From positions 1 through 19,301 of the forward strand of contig CBDUMN010000065.1 of NCBI GenBank assembly GCA_965368335.1: a stretch of 19,301 nt of DNA, in the 5' to 3' direction. This DNA is from CBDUMN01 sp965368335 (GTDB lineage: Bacteria > Pseudomonadota > Alphaproteobacteria > Rhodospirillales > JAPHRK01). Positions 1-8,807 of this stretch are shown here, piece after piece (positions within the stretch are counted from its first letter, which is position 1; each line of letters starts with the position of its first letter). Both the position numbers and the translations under genes were made by a program. The notes below the pieces were generated by a model, which saw nothing but the letters and a program-made list of their open reading frames with translations, searched no databases and was not told where the DNA came from.

Positions 1-759
<759 letters not shown>

Positions 760-788
760 TCTTCGATCCTCTCTCTAACTCTCAATCG

Positions 789-1418
789 TCAGGCGATGGG
801 CGCGTCCCGGCTCTCCGCCAAGGGAGTAACCGTCCAGCCGTTCGCTTGTTTTTCAAATTTCAAAGGGGCCGCATTGCCAAGACCCATTTCCGGCGGTTCA
901 ACCTTCAGAGCCGCCAGCAGAACCAGCAAAGGACCGCCATGAGAAACAATCAGCGTCGTTTGCTCCGCGTTCAGCGCCTGGGCAATTCCCTTGCGGCAGC
1001 GCTGCACAAAATCACCGAGCCATTCACCGCCCGGCGGTTCCTTGGACCAGTCGAGCACCGCCGAAGAGGTGCCGATCCAGTCGCCGAAGAACCGCTCCTG
1101 CAGCCCTTCAGACGGCTCGACCGATAGAGACAAACGGCGGCTGACTATGTCTGCCGTAGTCGCCGCCCTTCGCCAATCGGAAGCGACAATCCGCTTGATT
1201 GGCTGGCCTGCCAGCACCTCGGCTGCACGTCCGGCTTGAGCCAAACCCGTTTCATTGAGCTGCTGATCCGCGGCCTGGAAAACCCGCGTCAGGTTGCCAT
1301 CGGTTTCGCCATGACGGAGGAAGTAAAACAGGCTTGGCTTCACTTCAAAAGGCGCGGCGGTCGCAAGACTTTGCAACCGCTCCACACCCAAGCTCCGTCT
1401 CGGCAAAACTTTGGTCAT
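789..1418 (-). CDS. Histidine phosphatase family protein (phosphoglycerate mutase-like)
   Basis: A 209-residue protein with the branch-1 histidine phosphatase signature FLRHGETDGN: Arg35, phospho-acceptor His36 and Gly37. Further family features are SDWRRAATTA (second Arg near 83), ERFFGDW (Glu109) and VSHGG with the second catalytic His160. These residues make a working phosphohydrolase or mutase likely. About 30 residues precede the domain, so a shorter start cannot be excluded. The chosen ATG overlaps the stop codon of the upstream acyl-CoA dehydrogenase by four bases (ATGA), which supports translational coupling and therefore this start. A phosphatase inside an acyl-CoA dehydrogenase operon is not needed for plain beta-oxidation. 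It may act on a phosphorylated pathway intermediate (inference). Confidence 0.9.
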   Translation of the reverse strand: MTKVLPRRSLGVERLQSLATAAPFEVKPSLFYFLRHGETDGNLTRVFQAADQQLNETGLAQAGRAAEVLAGQPIKRIVASDWRRAATTADIVSRRLSLSVEPSEGLQERFFGDWIGTSSAVLDWSKEPPGGEWLGDFVQRCRKGIAQALNAEQTTLIVSHGGPLLVLLAALKVEPPEMGLGNAAPLKFEKQANGWTVTPLAESRDAPIA

Positions 1419-2557
1419 GCGGCTTCCTTTGAAAGAGCCGCATAGCGCTTCAAATGGAAGTCGCCATTACCGAACAGCGTGTTGATGGTCGTCAGCCGCT
1501 TGAAGTAGTGACCGACCCCCATCTCATCACTCATGCCCATGCCGCCGTGAAGCTGCACGGCTTCCTGGCCGACAAAACGCCCGGCCGAAGCCACTTTCGC
1601 CTTCAAAGCCGAAACGGCTTGCGACGTATCGGCACCACCGCCAGCCGATTTCATGGCCGCCATATAAAGCAGAGAACGGGTTTCCTCGGCTTCCATGTAC
1701 ATATCGACCATACGGTGCTGAAGCACTTGGAAGCTCCCGATGGGACGACCGAACTGAACACGGGTCTTGGTGTATTCCACAGTTGCCGAAACCAACGCGT
1801 CCATGATGCCCACCGCTTCGGCGGAAACGGCAATGGTGGCTTCGTCCAATACCTTATCGATCACAGCCAAAGCCTTGTTCGGCTCACCCAACAAGGCATC
1901 GCTTGGCACTTCGACATCGGTAAAGCTGATCTCGGCGGCCCGATGTCCGTCAACGCAAGGATAGTCCCGCCGGTCAATTCCGGGTTGGTCGGCATCAATG
2001 GCAAACAGGCTGATCCCCGTCGTGTCGAGACGCTGGCCTTCGGTACGGGCGGCGACGACCAGAAGATTGGCCGCATCACCATTCAAAACAAGCGCCTTGC
2101 TTCCATTGAGAACGTAAGCCTCGCCCTTCTTCACGGTGCGAACGTCGATATCATGGCGGCAGAAACGCGCTTCGGGCTCGGCGAAGGCAAAGGCCGCCTG
2201 GACCGATCCCTCGACAATCCCCGGAAGATAACGCTCTTTCTGTTCATCCGACCCAGCTTCCGCAATGGCCTTTCCGGCCAACAGAACACTCGCCAGATAA
2301 GGCTCGGCGACGAGCCCCCGGCCAAACTCTTCCATGATCAGGGCCGTATCAATCGCCGAACCGCCAAAGCCGCCATACTCTTCATCGAACGGCAGGGCAA
2401 GCCAGCCCATCTCGGCGAATTCCTGCCAGATGGCGCTACGCTCTTGGGTCGTTTGATGGCGGTATTCACGGAACTTCTCAACGCCGTAATTGTCAGCCAG
2501 ATAACGGTTGACGCTTTCTTTCAGCAGGGTCTGCTCTTCGGTCAGGCTGAAATCCAT
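1415..2557 (-). CDS. Acyl-CoA dehydrogenase, PimD-like small subunit
   Basis: A 380-residue FAD-dependent acyl-CoA dehydrogenase beginning MDFSLTEEQTLLKESVNRYL, the style of the small subunit of two-subunit dehydrogenases such as Rhodopseudomonas PimD. Seen: FAFAEPEARF (about 123-132), the TRVQFGRPIGSFQ flavin/dimer motif (265-277) and QLHGGMGMSDE (335-345). The C-terminal end reads NTLFGNGDFHLKRYA where classical enzymes have the YEGT loop with catalytic Glu, so this subunit lacks that residue. A strong AAGGAG lies 7-8 nt before the ATG. It follows the larger acyl-CoA dehydrogenase gene by 19 nt. The two probably form a hetero-oligomer, as known for PimC/PimD-type and FadE28/FadE29-type pairs. 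The substrate is not predictable. Confidence 0.92.
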   Translation of the reverse strand: MDFSLTEEQTLLKESVNRYLADNYGVEKFREYRHQTTQERSAIWQEFAEMGWLALPFDEEYGGFGGSAIDTALIMEEFGRGLVAEPYLASVLLAGKAIAEAGSDEQKERYLPGIVEGSVQAAFAFAEPEARFCRHDIDVRTVKKGEAYVLNGSKALVLNGDAANLLVVAARTEGQRLDTTGISLFAIDADQPGIDRRDYPCVDGHRAAEISFTDVEVPSDALLGEPNKALAVIDKVLDEATIAVSAEAVGIMDALVSATVEYTKTRVQFGRPIGSFQVLQHRMVDMYMEAEETRSLLYMAAMKSAGGGADTSQAVSALKAKVASAGRFVGQEAVQLHGGMGMSDEMGVGHYFKRLTTINTLFGNGDFHLKRYAALSKEAA

Positions 2558-2576
2558 CTTATCTTCTCCTTATCCC

Positions 2577-3776
2577 TTAGAGCCCCAGAACCGCTTTAGC
2601 GATGATTCCTTTTTGAATCTCGCTGGAGCCGCCGTAGATGGTCGTTTTGCGCAGGTTGAAATAACGCGGAGAAGAGGCCGCCGCGAAGTCCGGACCGACC
2701 GGTTCGCCATTCCAGCCTGCTTCGAAGTGTTCAGGCAGATAAGGCAGGCTGTAGTATCCCGCCGTCTCCATGAGCAATTCGGCGATTTCCTGCTGAATTT
2801 CACTGCCGCGAATTTTCAGGTGGGACGATTCCGCTCCGGGAACCTTACCCACTTCGAGATCGGAAATCAGACGCAACTCGGTATATTCGAGCGCCGTCAG
2901 TTTGATCTCCAGGCGGCTGACCTTGGCGATGAACGCCGGATCGTCAATCAACGGAGTCCCGTCGTCACCCGTCACCGAGGCCGCAGCTTTTTTGAGCTTT
3001 TTCAACGCCAGCTTGGACTTCGCCACACCGGCGATATTGGTCCGCTCATAGGTCAGCAGAAACTTGGCACAGCTCCAGCCCTTGCCTTCCTCGCCAATGC
3101 AATTTTCCACCGGCACCCGAACGTCTTCGAAAAAGACATCGTTGATTTCGTAACCGCCATCAATGGTTTGGATGGGCCGCACGGTGACCCCCGGCGTGTT
3201 CATATCGACCAACACGAAGGAAATGCCTTCCTGCGGCTTGCCCGAGGAATCCGTGCGCACCAGACAGAAAATCCAGTCGGCCCACTGGGCCATGGTCGTC
3301 CAGGTTTTCTGACCGTTGATCACATAATGATCGCCGTCCCGCACGGCCTTGGTCCGCACATTGGCAAGGTCGGAGCCAGCGTTGGGCTCGGAATACCCCT
3401 GACACCACCAGACATTGCTTTCCAGAATGTCAGGCAGGAAACGTTTCTTTTGTTCCTCAGTGCCGAAATTGATGATCACCGGAGCGACCATGGTCATCCC
3501 GAAAGGAATGATCTGGGCCGCGCCGGCTGCCGCCATTTCGTTATTGAAGATGTACTTCTGGATGGGCGTCCAGCCGGTTCCGCCGTATTCGACGGGCCAA
3601 TTGACCGCCGCCCAGCCGCGCTTGTAGAGGGCCTTCTGGCCCGCTACGAAATCATCTTTGCCAAGCTCTTTTCCCTGAGTCTGCTTATCGAAAATTTCCT
3701 GGGGATAATCATTGGCCAGGAAATCCCGGACTTCCTGCTGGAAGGCCAGTTCTTCGGGCGAAAAACGAATATCCAT
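2577..3776 (-). CDS. Acyl-CoA dehydrogenase, PimC-like large subunit
   Basis: A 399-residue acyl-CoA dehydrogenase beginning MDIRFSPEELAFQQEVRDFL, matching the large-subunit type found with PimD-like partners. The flavin/substrate motif CQGYSEPNAGSD is at about 125-136 and NGQKTWTT follows at about 154-161. The C-terminus has IYGGSSEIQKGIIAK, so Gly382 stands where medium-chain enzymes have the catalytic Glu of YEG. The segment LLTYERTNIAG contains Glu244 at the alternative catalytic position used by isovaleryl-CoA dehydrogenase-type enzymes, so this subunit probably carries the active base (inference). The ATG lies only 2 nt after the thiolase stop codon. Gene order thiolase-large-small is as I recall it for the pim (dicarboxylate/fatty acid) operon of Rhodopseudomonas palustris. 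Confidence 0.92.
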   Translation of the reverse strand: MDIRFSPEELAFQQEVRDFLANDYPQEIFDKQTQGKELGKDDFVAGQKALYKRGWAAVNWPVEYGGTGWTPIQKYIFNNEMAAAGAAQIIPFGMTMVAPVIINFGTEEQKKRFLPDILESNVWWCQGYSEPNAGSDLANVRTKAVRDGDHYVINGQKTWTTMAQWADWIFCLVRTDSSGKPQEGISFVLVDMNTPGVTVRPIQTIDGGYEINDVFFEDVRVPVENCIGEEGKGWSCAKFLLTYERTNIAGVAKSKLALKKLKKAAASVTGDDGTPLIDDPAFIAKVSRLEIKLTALEYTELRLISDLEVGKVPGAESSHLKIRGSEIQQEIAELLMETAGYYSLPYLPEHFEAGWNGEPVGPDFAAASSPRYFNLRKTTIYGGSSEIQKGIIAKAVLGL

Positions 3777-3778
3777 AA

Positions 3779-4963
3779 TTAGGCAACCTCAAAGAGACCG
3801 GCTGCACCCTGACCACCGCCGACGCACATGGTGATCACCACATACTTGACGCCCCGGCGCTTGCCCTCGATCAGCGCATGACCGACCATCCGCGAACCAC
3901 TCATGCCGTAGGGGTGGCCGATGGAGATCGCGCCGCCATTGACGTTGAGGTTTTCGTTGGGAATGCCAAGTTTATCACGGCAGTAAAGAACCTGAACGGC
4001 GAAGGCCTCATTGAGTTCCCAAAGGCCGATATCGTCCATCTTAAGGCCATTGCGCTTGAGCAATTTAGGAATAGCGAAAACCGGTCCGATACCCATTTCA
4101 TCGGGCTCACATCCGGCAACCGCCATGCCGCGATAAATACCCAGCGGCTGGAGGCCTTTTTTCTCGGCCAATTTTTCATCCATCACCACGTTGGCCGAAG
4201 CGCCATCGGAAAGCTGGCTGGCGTTGCCCGCCGTAATCACCGCATCGTCGCCTCGCACAGGCTTGAGTGAAGACAGGCCTTCAAGCGTGGTGCTCGGACG
4301 GTTGCCTTCGTCCTTGGTCAACTCGACATCTTCGTAGCTGACTTCCTTGGTTTCTTTATCGAAGACCGCCTTGGTCGTCTTCATCGGAGCCAATTCATCA
4401 TCAAACTTTCCGGCTTCCTGGGCTGCCGCGGTCCGGCGTTGACTTTCCAGCGAATACTCATCCTGAGCTTCCCGGCTGATGTTATAGCGCTTGGCAACCA
4501 CTTCAGCCGTGTCGAGCATAGGCATATAGACTTCCGGCTTATTTTCCATCAGCCAAGGGTCTTGAGCCCGGTAAGTGTTGCGATGTTCATTCTGGACCAG
4601 CGAGATGGAGTCGAGACCGCCGCCGATGACAACTTCGGCCCCATCGACCATAACTTGCTTAGCCGCCGTGGCGACCGCCATGAGACCGGAAGCGCACTGA
4701 CGGTCCATGCTCATCCCGGCAACCGTTACCGGCAGACCGGCGCGAACGGCCGCTAAACGTCCAATATTGAAACCGCTGGACCCCTGCTGGAGGGCTGCGC
4801 CCAGCACCACATCGTCGACCTCGCCCGGCTCGATACCGGCGCGGCGGACCGCTTCGGCGATAACATGCCCGGCAAGGGTCGGCGCTTCGGTGTTGTTGAA
4901 AGCGCCCCGGTAAGCTTTACCGATGGGCGTACGCGCGGTCGAGACGATGACTGCATTGGTCAT
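3779..4963 (-). CDS. Acetyl-CoA acyltransferase (3-ketoacyl-CoA thiolase)
   Basis: A 394-residue thiolase, full length for the family. The nucleophile Cys90 sits in DRQCASGLMA, the NEAFA loop is at 318-322, His350 lies in ISIGHPYGMSG and the second catalytic Cys380 in MCVGGGQG. All catalytic residues are present, so it should release acetyl-CoA from a 3-ketoacyl-CoA. The usual GGMESMS wording is replaced by GGGLDSIS (114-121), as in several FadA/PimB-like degradative thiolases. The start ATG at 4961-4963 is preceded by AGGAG at about 8 nt. It sits 42 nt after livF and 2 nt before the PimC-like gene, so transport and beta-oxidation genes are probably co-transcribed. Confidence 0.95.
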   Translation of the reverse strand: MTNAVIVSTARTPIGKAYRGAFNNTEAPTLAGHVIAEAVRRAGIEPGEVDDVVLGAALQQGSSGFNIGRLAAVRAGLPVTVAGMSMDRQCASGLMAVATAAKQVMVDGAEVVIGGGLDSISLVQNEHRNTYRAQDPWLMENKPEVYMPMLDTAEVVAKRYNISREAQDEYSLESQRRTAAAQEAGKFDDELAPMKTTKAVFDKETKEVSYEDVELTKDEGNRPSTTLEGLSSLKPVRGDDAVITAGNASQLSDGASANVVMDEKLAEKKGLQPLGIYRGMAVAGCEPDEMGIGPVFAIPKLLKRNGLKMDDIGLWELNEAFAVQVLYCRDKLGIPNENLNVNGGAISIGHPYGMSGSRMVGHALIEGKRRGVKYVVITMCVGGGQGAAGLFEVA

Positions 4964-5005
4964 GGTTTTACTCCTGAATACAAATTCGGCGATATGTCGG
5001 TTGGG

Positions 5006-5701
5006 CTAAACTTCGAGCCAGTCTTTACGGACCGCCTCGTTGGCCATGAGTTCATCGGGCGTACATTCATGGACGATTTCTCCATGTCCCATAACGTAAA
5101 CCCGGTTGGAAACTTTCAAAGCGATGGTCAGCTTCTGCTCGACCAAAAGGATGGAGACGCCCCGGCGGGAAACCTCGGTCAGCAACTCGCCGATCTGCTC
5201 GACGATCTTGGGCGCCAGACCTTCCGTCGGCTCATCGACCATAATCAGTTCGGGGTCGCCCATCAACGCGCGGCACATGGTCAGCATCTGCTGCTCGCCC
5301 CCGGAAAGAGCGCCACCCGGCACGTCGGCGCGCTCTTTCAGATTGGAGAACATCTCGAAGAATTCCTCCATCTGCCAGCGGCCCTGATGCTTCATCGACT
5401 TTTGACCGAGCAAAAGGTTTTGCCGCACGGTCAGGGTCGGAAAAATATCCCGGTTTTCAGGGATCACCGCGAGGCCCGAGCGGGCAATTTTGTGCGGCGG
5501 CTGACCGAGTATTTCTTCGCCCTTGAAGCGGACCGAGCCGGTGGCGTCAACCACCCCCATAATGGCCATGACGGTGGTCGAACGGCCAACGCCATTACGG
5601 CCCAAGAGGCTGACGATTTCGCCTTCGCCGATGGTCATATTGACGCCGTGCAGTACATGGCTTTTGCCGTAATAGGCATTGAGATTTTGGACATCAAGCA
5701 T
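5006..5701 (-). CDS. livF: Branched-chain amino acid-type ABC transporter ATP-binding protein LivF
   Basis: A 231-residue ATPase of the HAAT (hydrophobic amino acid/amide) transporters, acting on the cytoplasmic face. I chose the ATG at 5699-5701 because the protein then starts MLDVQNLNAYYGKS as LivF proteins do; this start overlaps the end of livG by 8 nt. The signature LSGGEQQ and Walker B LIMVDEPTEGLAP are normal. LVEQK replaces the H-loop histidine by Gln, as is usual in LivF. The Walker A loop reads GRNGVGRST (34-42): the normally invariant Lys is Arg40. The cargo is probably not a branched-chain amino acid, given the acyl-CoA genes that follow directly. Confidence 0.94.
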   Translation of the reverse strand: MLDVQNLNAYYGKSHVLHGVNMTIGEGEIVSLLGRNGVGRSTTVMAIMGVVDATGSVRFKGEEILGQPPHKIARSGLAVIPENRDIFPTLTVRQNLLLGQKSMKHQGRWQMEEFFEMFSNLKERADVPGGALSGGEQQMLTMCRALMGDPELIMVDEPTEGLAPKIVEQIGELLTEVSRRGVSILLVEQKLTIALKVSNRVYVMGHGEIVHECTPDELMANEAVRKDWLEV

Positions 5702-6455
5702 CAGCAAGGTACTCCGTCCCAAGGTAGGCTTCCTGCACATCGGCATTTTCCCGAATGCGATCCGGCGTATCCGAAGCAATCACCCGGCCATAAACCAGCA
5801 CTGAAATCTTGTCGGCAAGACCGAAGACCACGCCCATATCGTGCTCAACCATGACCAGAGTCTTCCCTTCCGTCACGGTGCGGATCAGTTCGATCATCTC
5901 TGAGGTTTCGGTGGTGCTCATACCGGCCGTCGGCTCATCGAGAATAATCACCTCGGCGTCGCCTGCAATGGTGATCCCGATTTCAAGCGCACGCTGTTCG
6001 GCGTAGGTCAAAACCCCGGCAGGCGTGTCCCGGCGCGCGGTTAGGCCGATGCGTTCGAGAATTTCATCGGCCTTATCGTTCAGCGCTTTTTCCGCTTCCA
6101 CCACCTTCCAGAATGCATAGCCGTACCCCATGGTCCACATGAGGCCGCAGCGAACATTTTCAAACACGCTCATGCGCGAGAAAATATTGGTGATCTGAAA
6201 GCTCCGCGACAAACCGCGGCGAAAGATATCGTAAGGAGCACGGCCCTCAATTCTTTCGCCATTCAAAAGAATTTCGCCCGATGTCGGCGTGTAACGCCCA
6301 CTGATCAAATGGAACAACGTAGACTTGCCCGCCCCGTTGGGCCCGATAATCGCATGGCGTTCGCCTTTGGCGATTTCCAGGTTGACCCCTCTGATGATCG
6401 GGGTTTGGCCGAAGCCTTTGTTCAACTCGACCAGCTTGATTGCAGCGGCAGTCAT
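5694..6455 (-). CDS. livG: Branched-chain amino acid-type ABC transporter ATP-binding protein LivG
   Basis: A 253-residue ATPase, the partner of LivF. Walker A is GPNGAGKST (38-46) with the Lys intact. The signature loop reads LTYAEQRALEIG, where LivG proteins more often have SYGEQ. Walker B is VIILDEPTAGMS, and VEHDM supplies the H-loop histidine. The start ATG at 6453-6455 overlaps the livM stop by four bases (ATGA). A longer reading frame upstream lies entirely inside livM and is not needed. If the Arg in the LivF Walker A weakens ATP hydrolysis there, LivG would be the dominant ATPase (inference). Confidence 0.95.
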   Translation of the reverse strand: MTAAAIKLVELNKGFGQTPIIRGVNLEIAKGERHAIIGPNGAGKSTLFHLISGRYTPTSGEILLNGERIEGRAPYDIFRRGLSRSFQITNIFSRMSVFENVRCGLMWTMGYGYAFWKVVEAEKALNDKADEILERIGLTARRDTPAGVLTYAEQRALEIGITIAGDAEVIILDEPTAGMSTTETSEMIELIRTVTEGKTLVMVEHDMGVVFGLADKISVLVYGRVIASDTPDRIRENADVQEAYLGTEYLADA

Positions 6456-7765
6456 GCTCCAGCCTCCTCGGACTTCACCTCTTCGGATTGCGGAGTCGCC
6501 ATGGGTCCGGTGACCGCATCGTGATAAACCGCCGCAACAACCGGGATATGACGTTTGACCAGGAAAATCCCGACAATGCTCAGAACGCCAAAGACAGCCC
6601 AAGGCGTTACCGTGCTCACATCAATCACCCATCCCATAAATTCCATGGTTGTGTTGCCCACTGCAGAAAACTTGGCGAAGTGCAACAACTCAAGCAGACC
6701 GATAAGGCCGGAGAGCAGAATTATCCCGTAAAGCGCCGCCAATAGATAAGGACCGACGAGACTTTTCAAACGCCCCGTCGCCAGTACGGGACGATGCATT
6801 ATAATCAGGCTCGCCAAACCACCCGGCAGGAAGAGCACGACGAAAAGAAACATGATGCCCAGGTAAAGGAGCCATAGCGTCGTCGCCGTACTCAAAACGG
6901 TCGAAAGTAGGTTGAGAACCACCGCCCCAATAATCGGCCCATAGAAAACCCCGACACCGCCGAGGAACGTCATCACCAGAACATTGCCCGACGTATGGCC
7001 GCTTAAGGCCTCGACCGTCAGAATTTCATAGGTGATGGCGGTGAGGCTTCCGGCAATCCCGGCGAACAACCCCGAACCGGCCAGAGTGATCAGACGGATA
7101 TTGCGCTGGCTGTAACCGATGAATTCCAGGCGTTCTTCGTTGTCCCTGACGGCATTTGACAGGCGACCGACCGGCGTTCTGGTATAGAGATAGATCAGGA
7201 AACCCGAAACCAGCATCCAGAAGGCGACCAGATAGTAGACTTGGATATCCATAGCGAAGTCGAGCCCGAAAAACGGCGCAGGCTCGGTCCGGTCGCCGCT
7301 GATCCCTTCCTCACCGCCGAAGAAACGACCAAAGATGTTTCCTGCGGAAAAGATTAGCTCGCCTAAACCCAGAGAGATCATGGCAAAGACCGTGCCCGCA
7401 CGGCGGGTCGAAAAAGACCCCAGGCAGAGCCCCAGGAGCAAACCGGACAAACCGCCAAAGATCGGGAGGAGCGGCAAGGGAATGGGAAGCCCCGACTCAC
7501 CCAGGTAGTTCATCACATGCATGGCGCAGTAACCGCCAAAGCCGAAATAGACGGCATGGCCGAAGGACAACATACCCCCTTGGCCCAAAAGCATGTTGTA
7601 GGATAGGGCGAAAATGATCGCGATCCCCATTTGCGTCATCACGGCGACAGCGAACGAAGAGCCGAACAGCGCAGGCAACAGGGCCACGAGAACGGCAACC
7701 ACAGCGAGGCCAGTGAACCACCGACGCCAATGACGACCCGATTGAAGTTTCTGGAAAGCGATCAT
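6452..7765 (-). CDS. livM: Branched-chain amino acid-type ABC transporter permease LivM, with C-terminal extension
   Basis: A 437-residue integral membrane permease of the inner membrane. The family signature GQGGMLSFGHAVYFGFGGY lies at 61-79, and the cytoplasmic coupling segment VRDNEERLEFIGYSQRNIRL at 206-225 should contact the ATPases. The usual LivM domain ends near LPGGLASL (about 313-320). The remaining about 115 residues add two likely membrane segments (about 338-360 and 388-404) and a charged tail rich in Glu and Lys. The start ATG overlaps the livH stop by four bases. It forms the translocation channel with LivH. Confidence 0.94.
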   Translation of the reverse strand: MIAFQKLQSGRHWRRWFTGLAVVAVLVALLPALFGSSFAVAVMTQMGIAIIFALSYNMLLGQGGMLSFGHAVYFGFGGYCAMHVMNYLGESGLPIPLPLLPIFGGLSGLLLGLCLGSFSTRRAGTVFAMISLGLGELIFSAGNIFGRFFGGEEGISGDRTEPAPFFGLDFAMDIQVYYLVAFWMLVSGFLIYLYTRTPVGRLSNAVRDNEERLEFIGYSQRNIRLITLAGSGLFAGIAGSLTAITYEILTVEALSGHTSGNVLVMTFLGGVGVFYGPIIGAVVLNLLSTVLSTATTLWLLYLGIMFLFVVLFLPGGLASLIIMHRPVLATGRLKSLVGPYLLAALYGIILLSGLIGLLELLHFAKFSAVGNTTMEFMGWVIDVSTVTPWAVFGVLSIVGIFLVKRHIPVVAAVYHDAVTGPMATPQSEEVKSEEAGA

Positions 7766-8709
7766 GTTTCACGTTTCCCGAGCAAACCAGTGGGCCGGAA
7801 AATCAACACCAGCACCAACAACAAATAAGGAAGAAGCGGTCCGACCTGGGGAAGCTTGATCGCCCAAAGATCGCTCAGCCAGTGGTCCCAACCAAACGAC
7901 AGGCCCATCCAATCCAGCAGGTCCTGCATGCCGACATCCAAGGCGATGGCGAACGTCTGAATGAACCCGATCAGCAAGGAGGCGAGGAAAGCGCCAACCA
8001 ACGAGCCCAAACCGCCGATCACGACAACGACAAAGACGATACTGCCAAGGTCGACAGCCATTCCGGGATAAGTCCCCATGACGGGCCCTGCAATAACGCC
8101 AGCCAAACCGGCTAGGCCAGTTCCCACGCCAAAAACCAGCATGAAGACCAGCGGAACATTGTGTCCCAGGGTCGCCGTGGTGTGGGGATGCGTGATGGCG
8201 GCCTGAATGATCAACCCGACGCGGCTCTTGGTCAGCATGATTAGCAGGAAGGCGAAAATCGCCAGCGACACCAAAAGCATGAAGGCCTTATAGATTGGGA
8301 AGTTAATATTGAAGAGGGTGAAAAGCGGCGCATCCATGACGGCAGGACCGGCATAACCAACGTTTTCTTTACCCCAAATAAAGGCGACAATCTCTTCAAG
8401 CAGGAAGGCCAGCCCGAAGGTGAAAACCAATTCGGCGACATGCCCTGCTTTATGGACGTAGCGCAATCCATAACGCTCGACCAGAACGCCCAGCACGGCG
8501 ACCAGCAATGGCGCAATCACCAATCCCGGCCAGAAACCGATTTTCGCCGAAATGCTGTAGGCGAAGTAAGCGCCCAGCATATAGAAGCTCGCATGGGCGA
8601 AGTTGAGCACTCCCATCATGCTGAAAATGAGCGTCAAACCGCTCGACAGCATGAACAAAAGCAGCCCGTAGACCAGCCCGTTCAGCAATGAGAATAAGGT
8701 AATTTCCAT
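7762..8709 (-). CDS. livH: Branched-chain amino acid-type ABC transporter permease LivH
   Basis: A 315-residue, strongly hydrophobic permease beginning MEITLFSLLNGLVYGLLLFM, with the LivH hallmark GVLNFAHASFYMLGAYFAY in the first quarter and many membrane-spanning segments throughout. It pairs with LivM in the inner membrane. The ATG at 8707-8709 has only a weak ribosome binding site (AGGG about 10 nt upstream). It lies 98 nt after the binding-protein gene, with a weak hairpin in the gap. The length fits the family closely. Confidence 0.95.
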   Translation of the reverse strand: MEITLFSLLNGLVYGLLLFMLSSGLTLIFSMMGVLNFAHASFYMLGAYFAYSISAKIGFWPGLVIAPLLVAVLGVLVERYGLRYVHKAGHVAELVFTFGLAFLLEEIVAFIWGKENVGYAGPAVMDAPLFTLFNINFPIYKAFMLLVSLAIFAFLLIMLTKSRVGLIIQAAITHPHTTATLGHNVPLVFMLVFGVGTGLAGLAGVIAGPVMGTYPGMAVDLGSIVFVVVVIGGLGSLVGAFLASLLIGFIQTFAIALDVGMQDLLDWMGLSFGWDHWLSDLWAIKLPQVGPLLPYLLLVLVLIFRPTGLLGKRET

Positions 8710-8753
8710 CGTTGCCGCCCTGTAGATTTTTTTCTTTGTTCAACCCCAAGAGT

Positions 8754-8790
8754 GCCCCTCACCCCAGCGTTTAAAGACCGGAGTGAGAGG
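8754..8790 (-). other. Weak hairpin between binding-protein gene and livH
   Basis: The arms CCCCTCACCCC and GGAGTGAGAGG can pair imperfectly (about 9 of 11) around a loop that includes GTTTAAAG. No T-run follows on the minus strand, so this is not a normal intrinsic terminator. Such structures after a binding-protein gene often stabilise the upstream mRNA so that more binding protein than permease is made; that role here is inference. Confidence 0.3.
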
Positions 8791-8807
8791 CTTACATCCT
8801 GTCGCCC

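Noticed and set aside
1454..3782. Long plus-strand open frames of about 380 and 420 codons opposite the two acyl-CoA dehydrogenase genes
   Set aside because: They are exact antisense of genes with clear motifs, show no family pattern, and arise from the codon use of the real genes.
8754..8790. Intrinsic terminator between binding-protein gene and livH
   Set aside because: The stem is imperfect and no T-run follows on the minus strand, so it is listed only as a weak hairpin.
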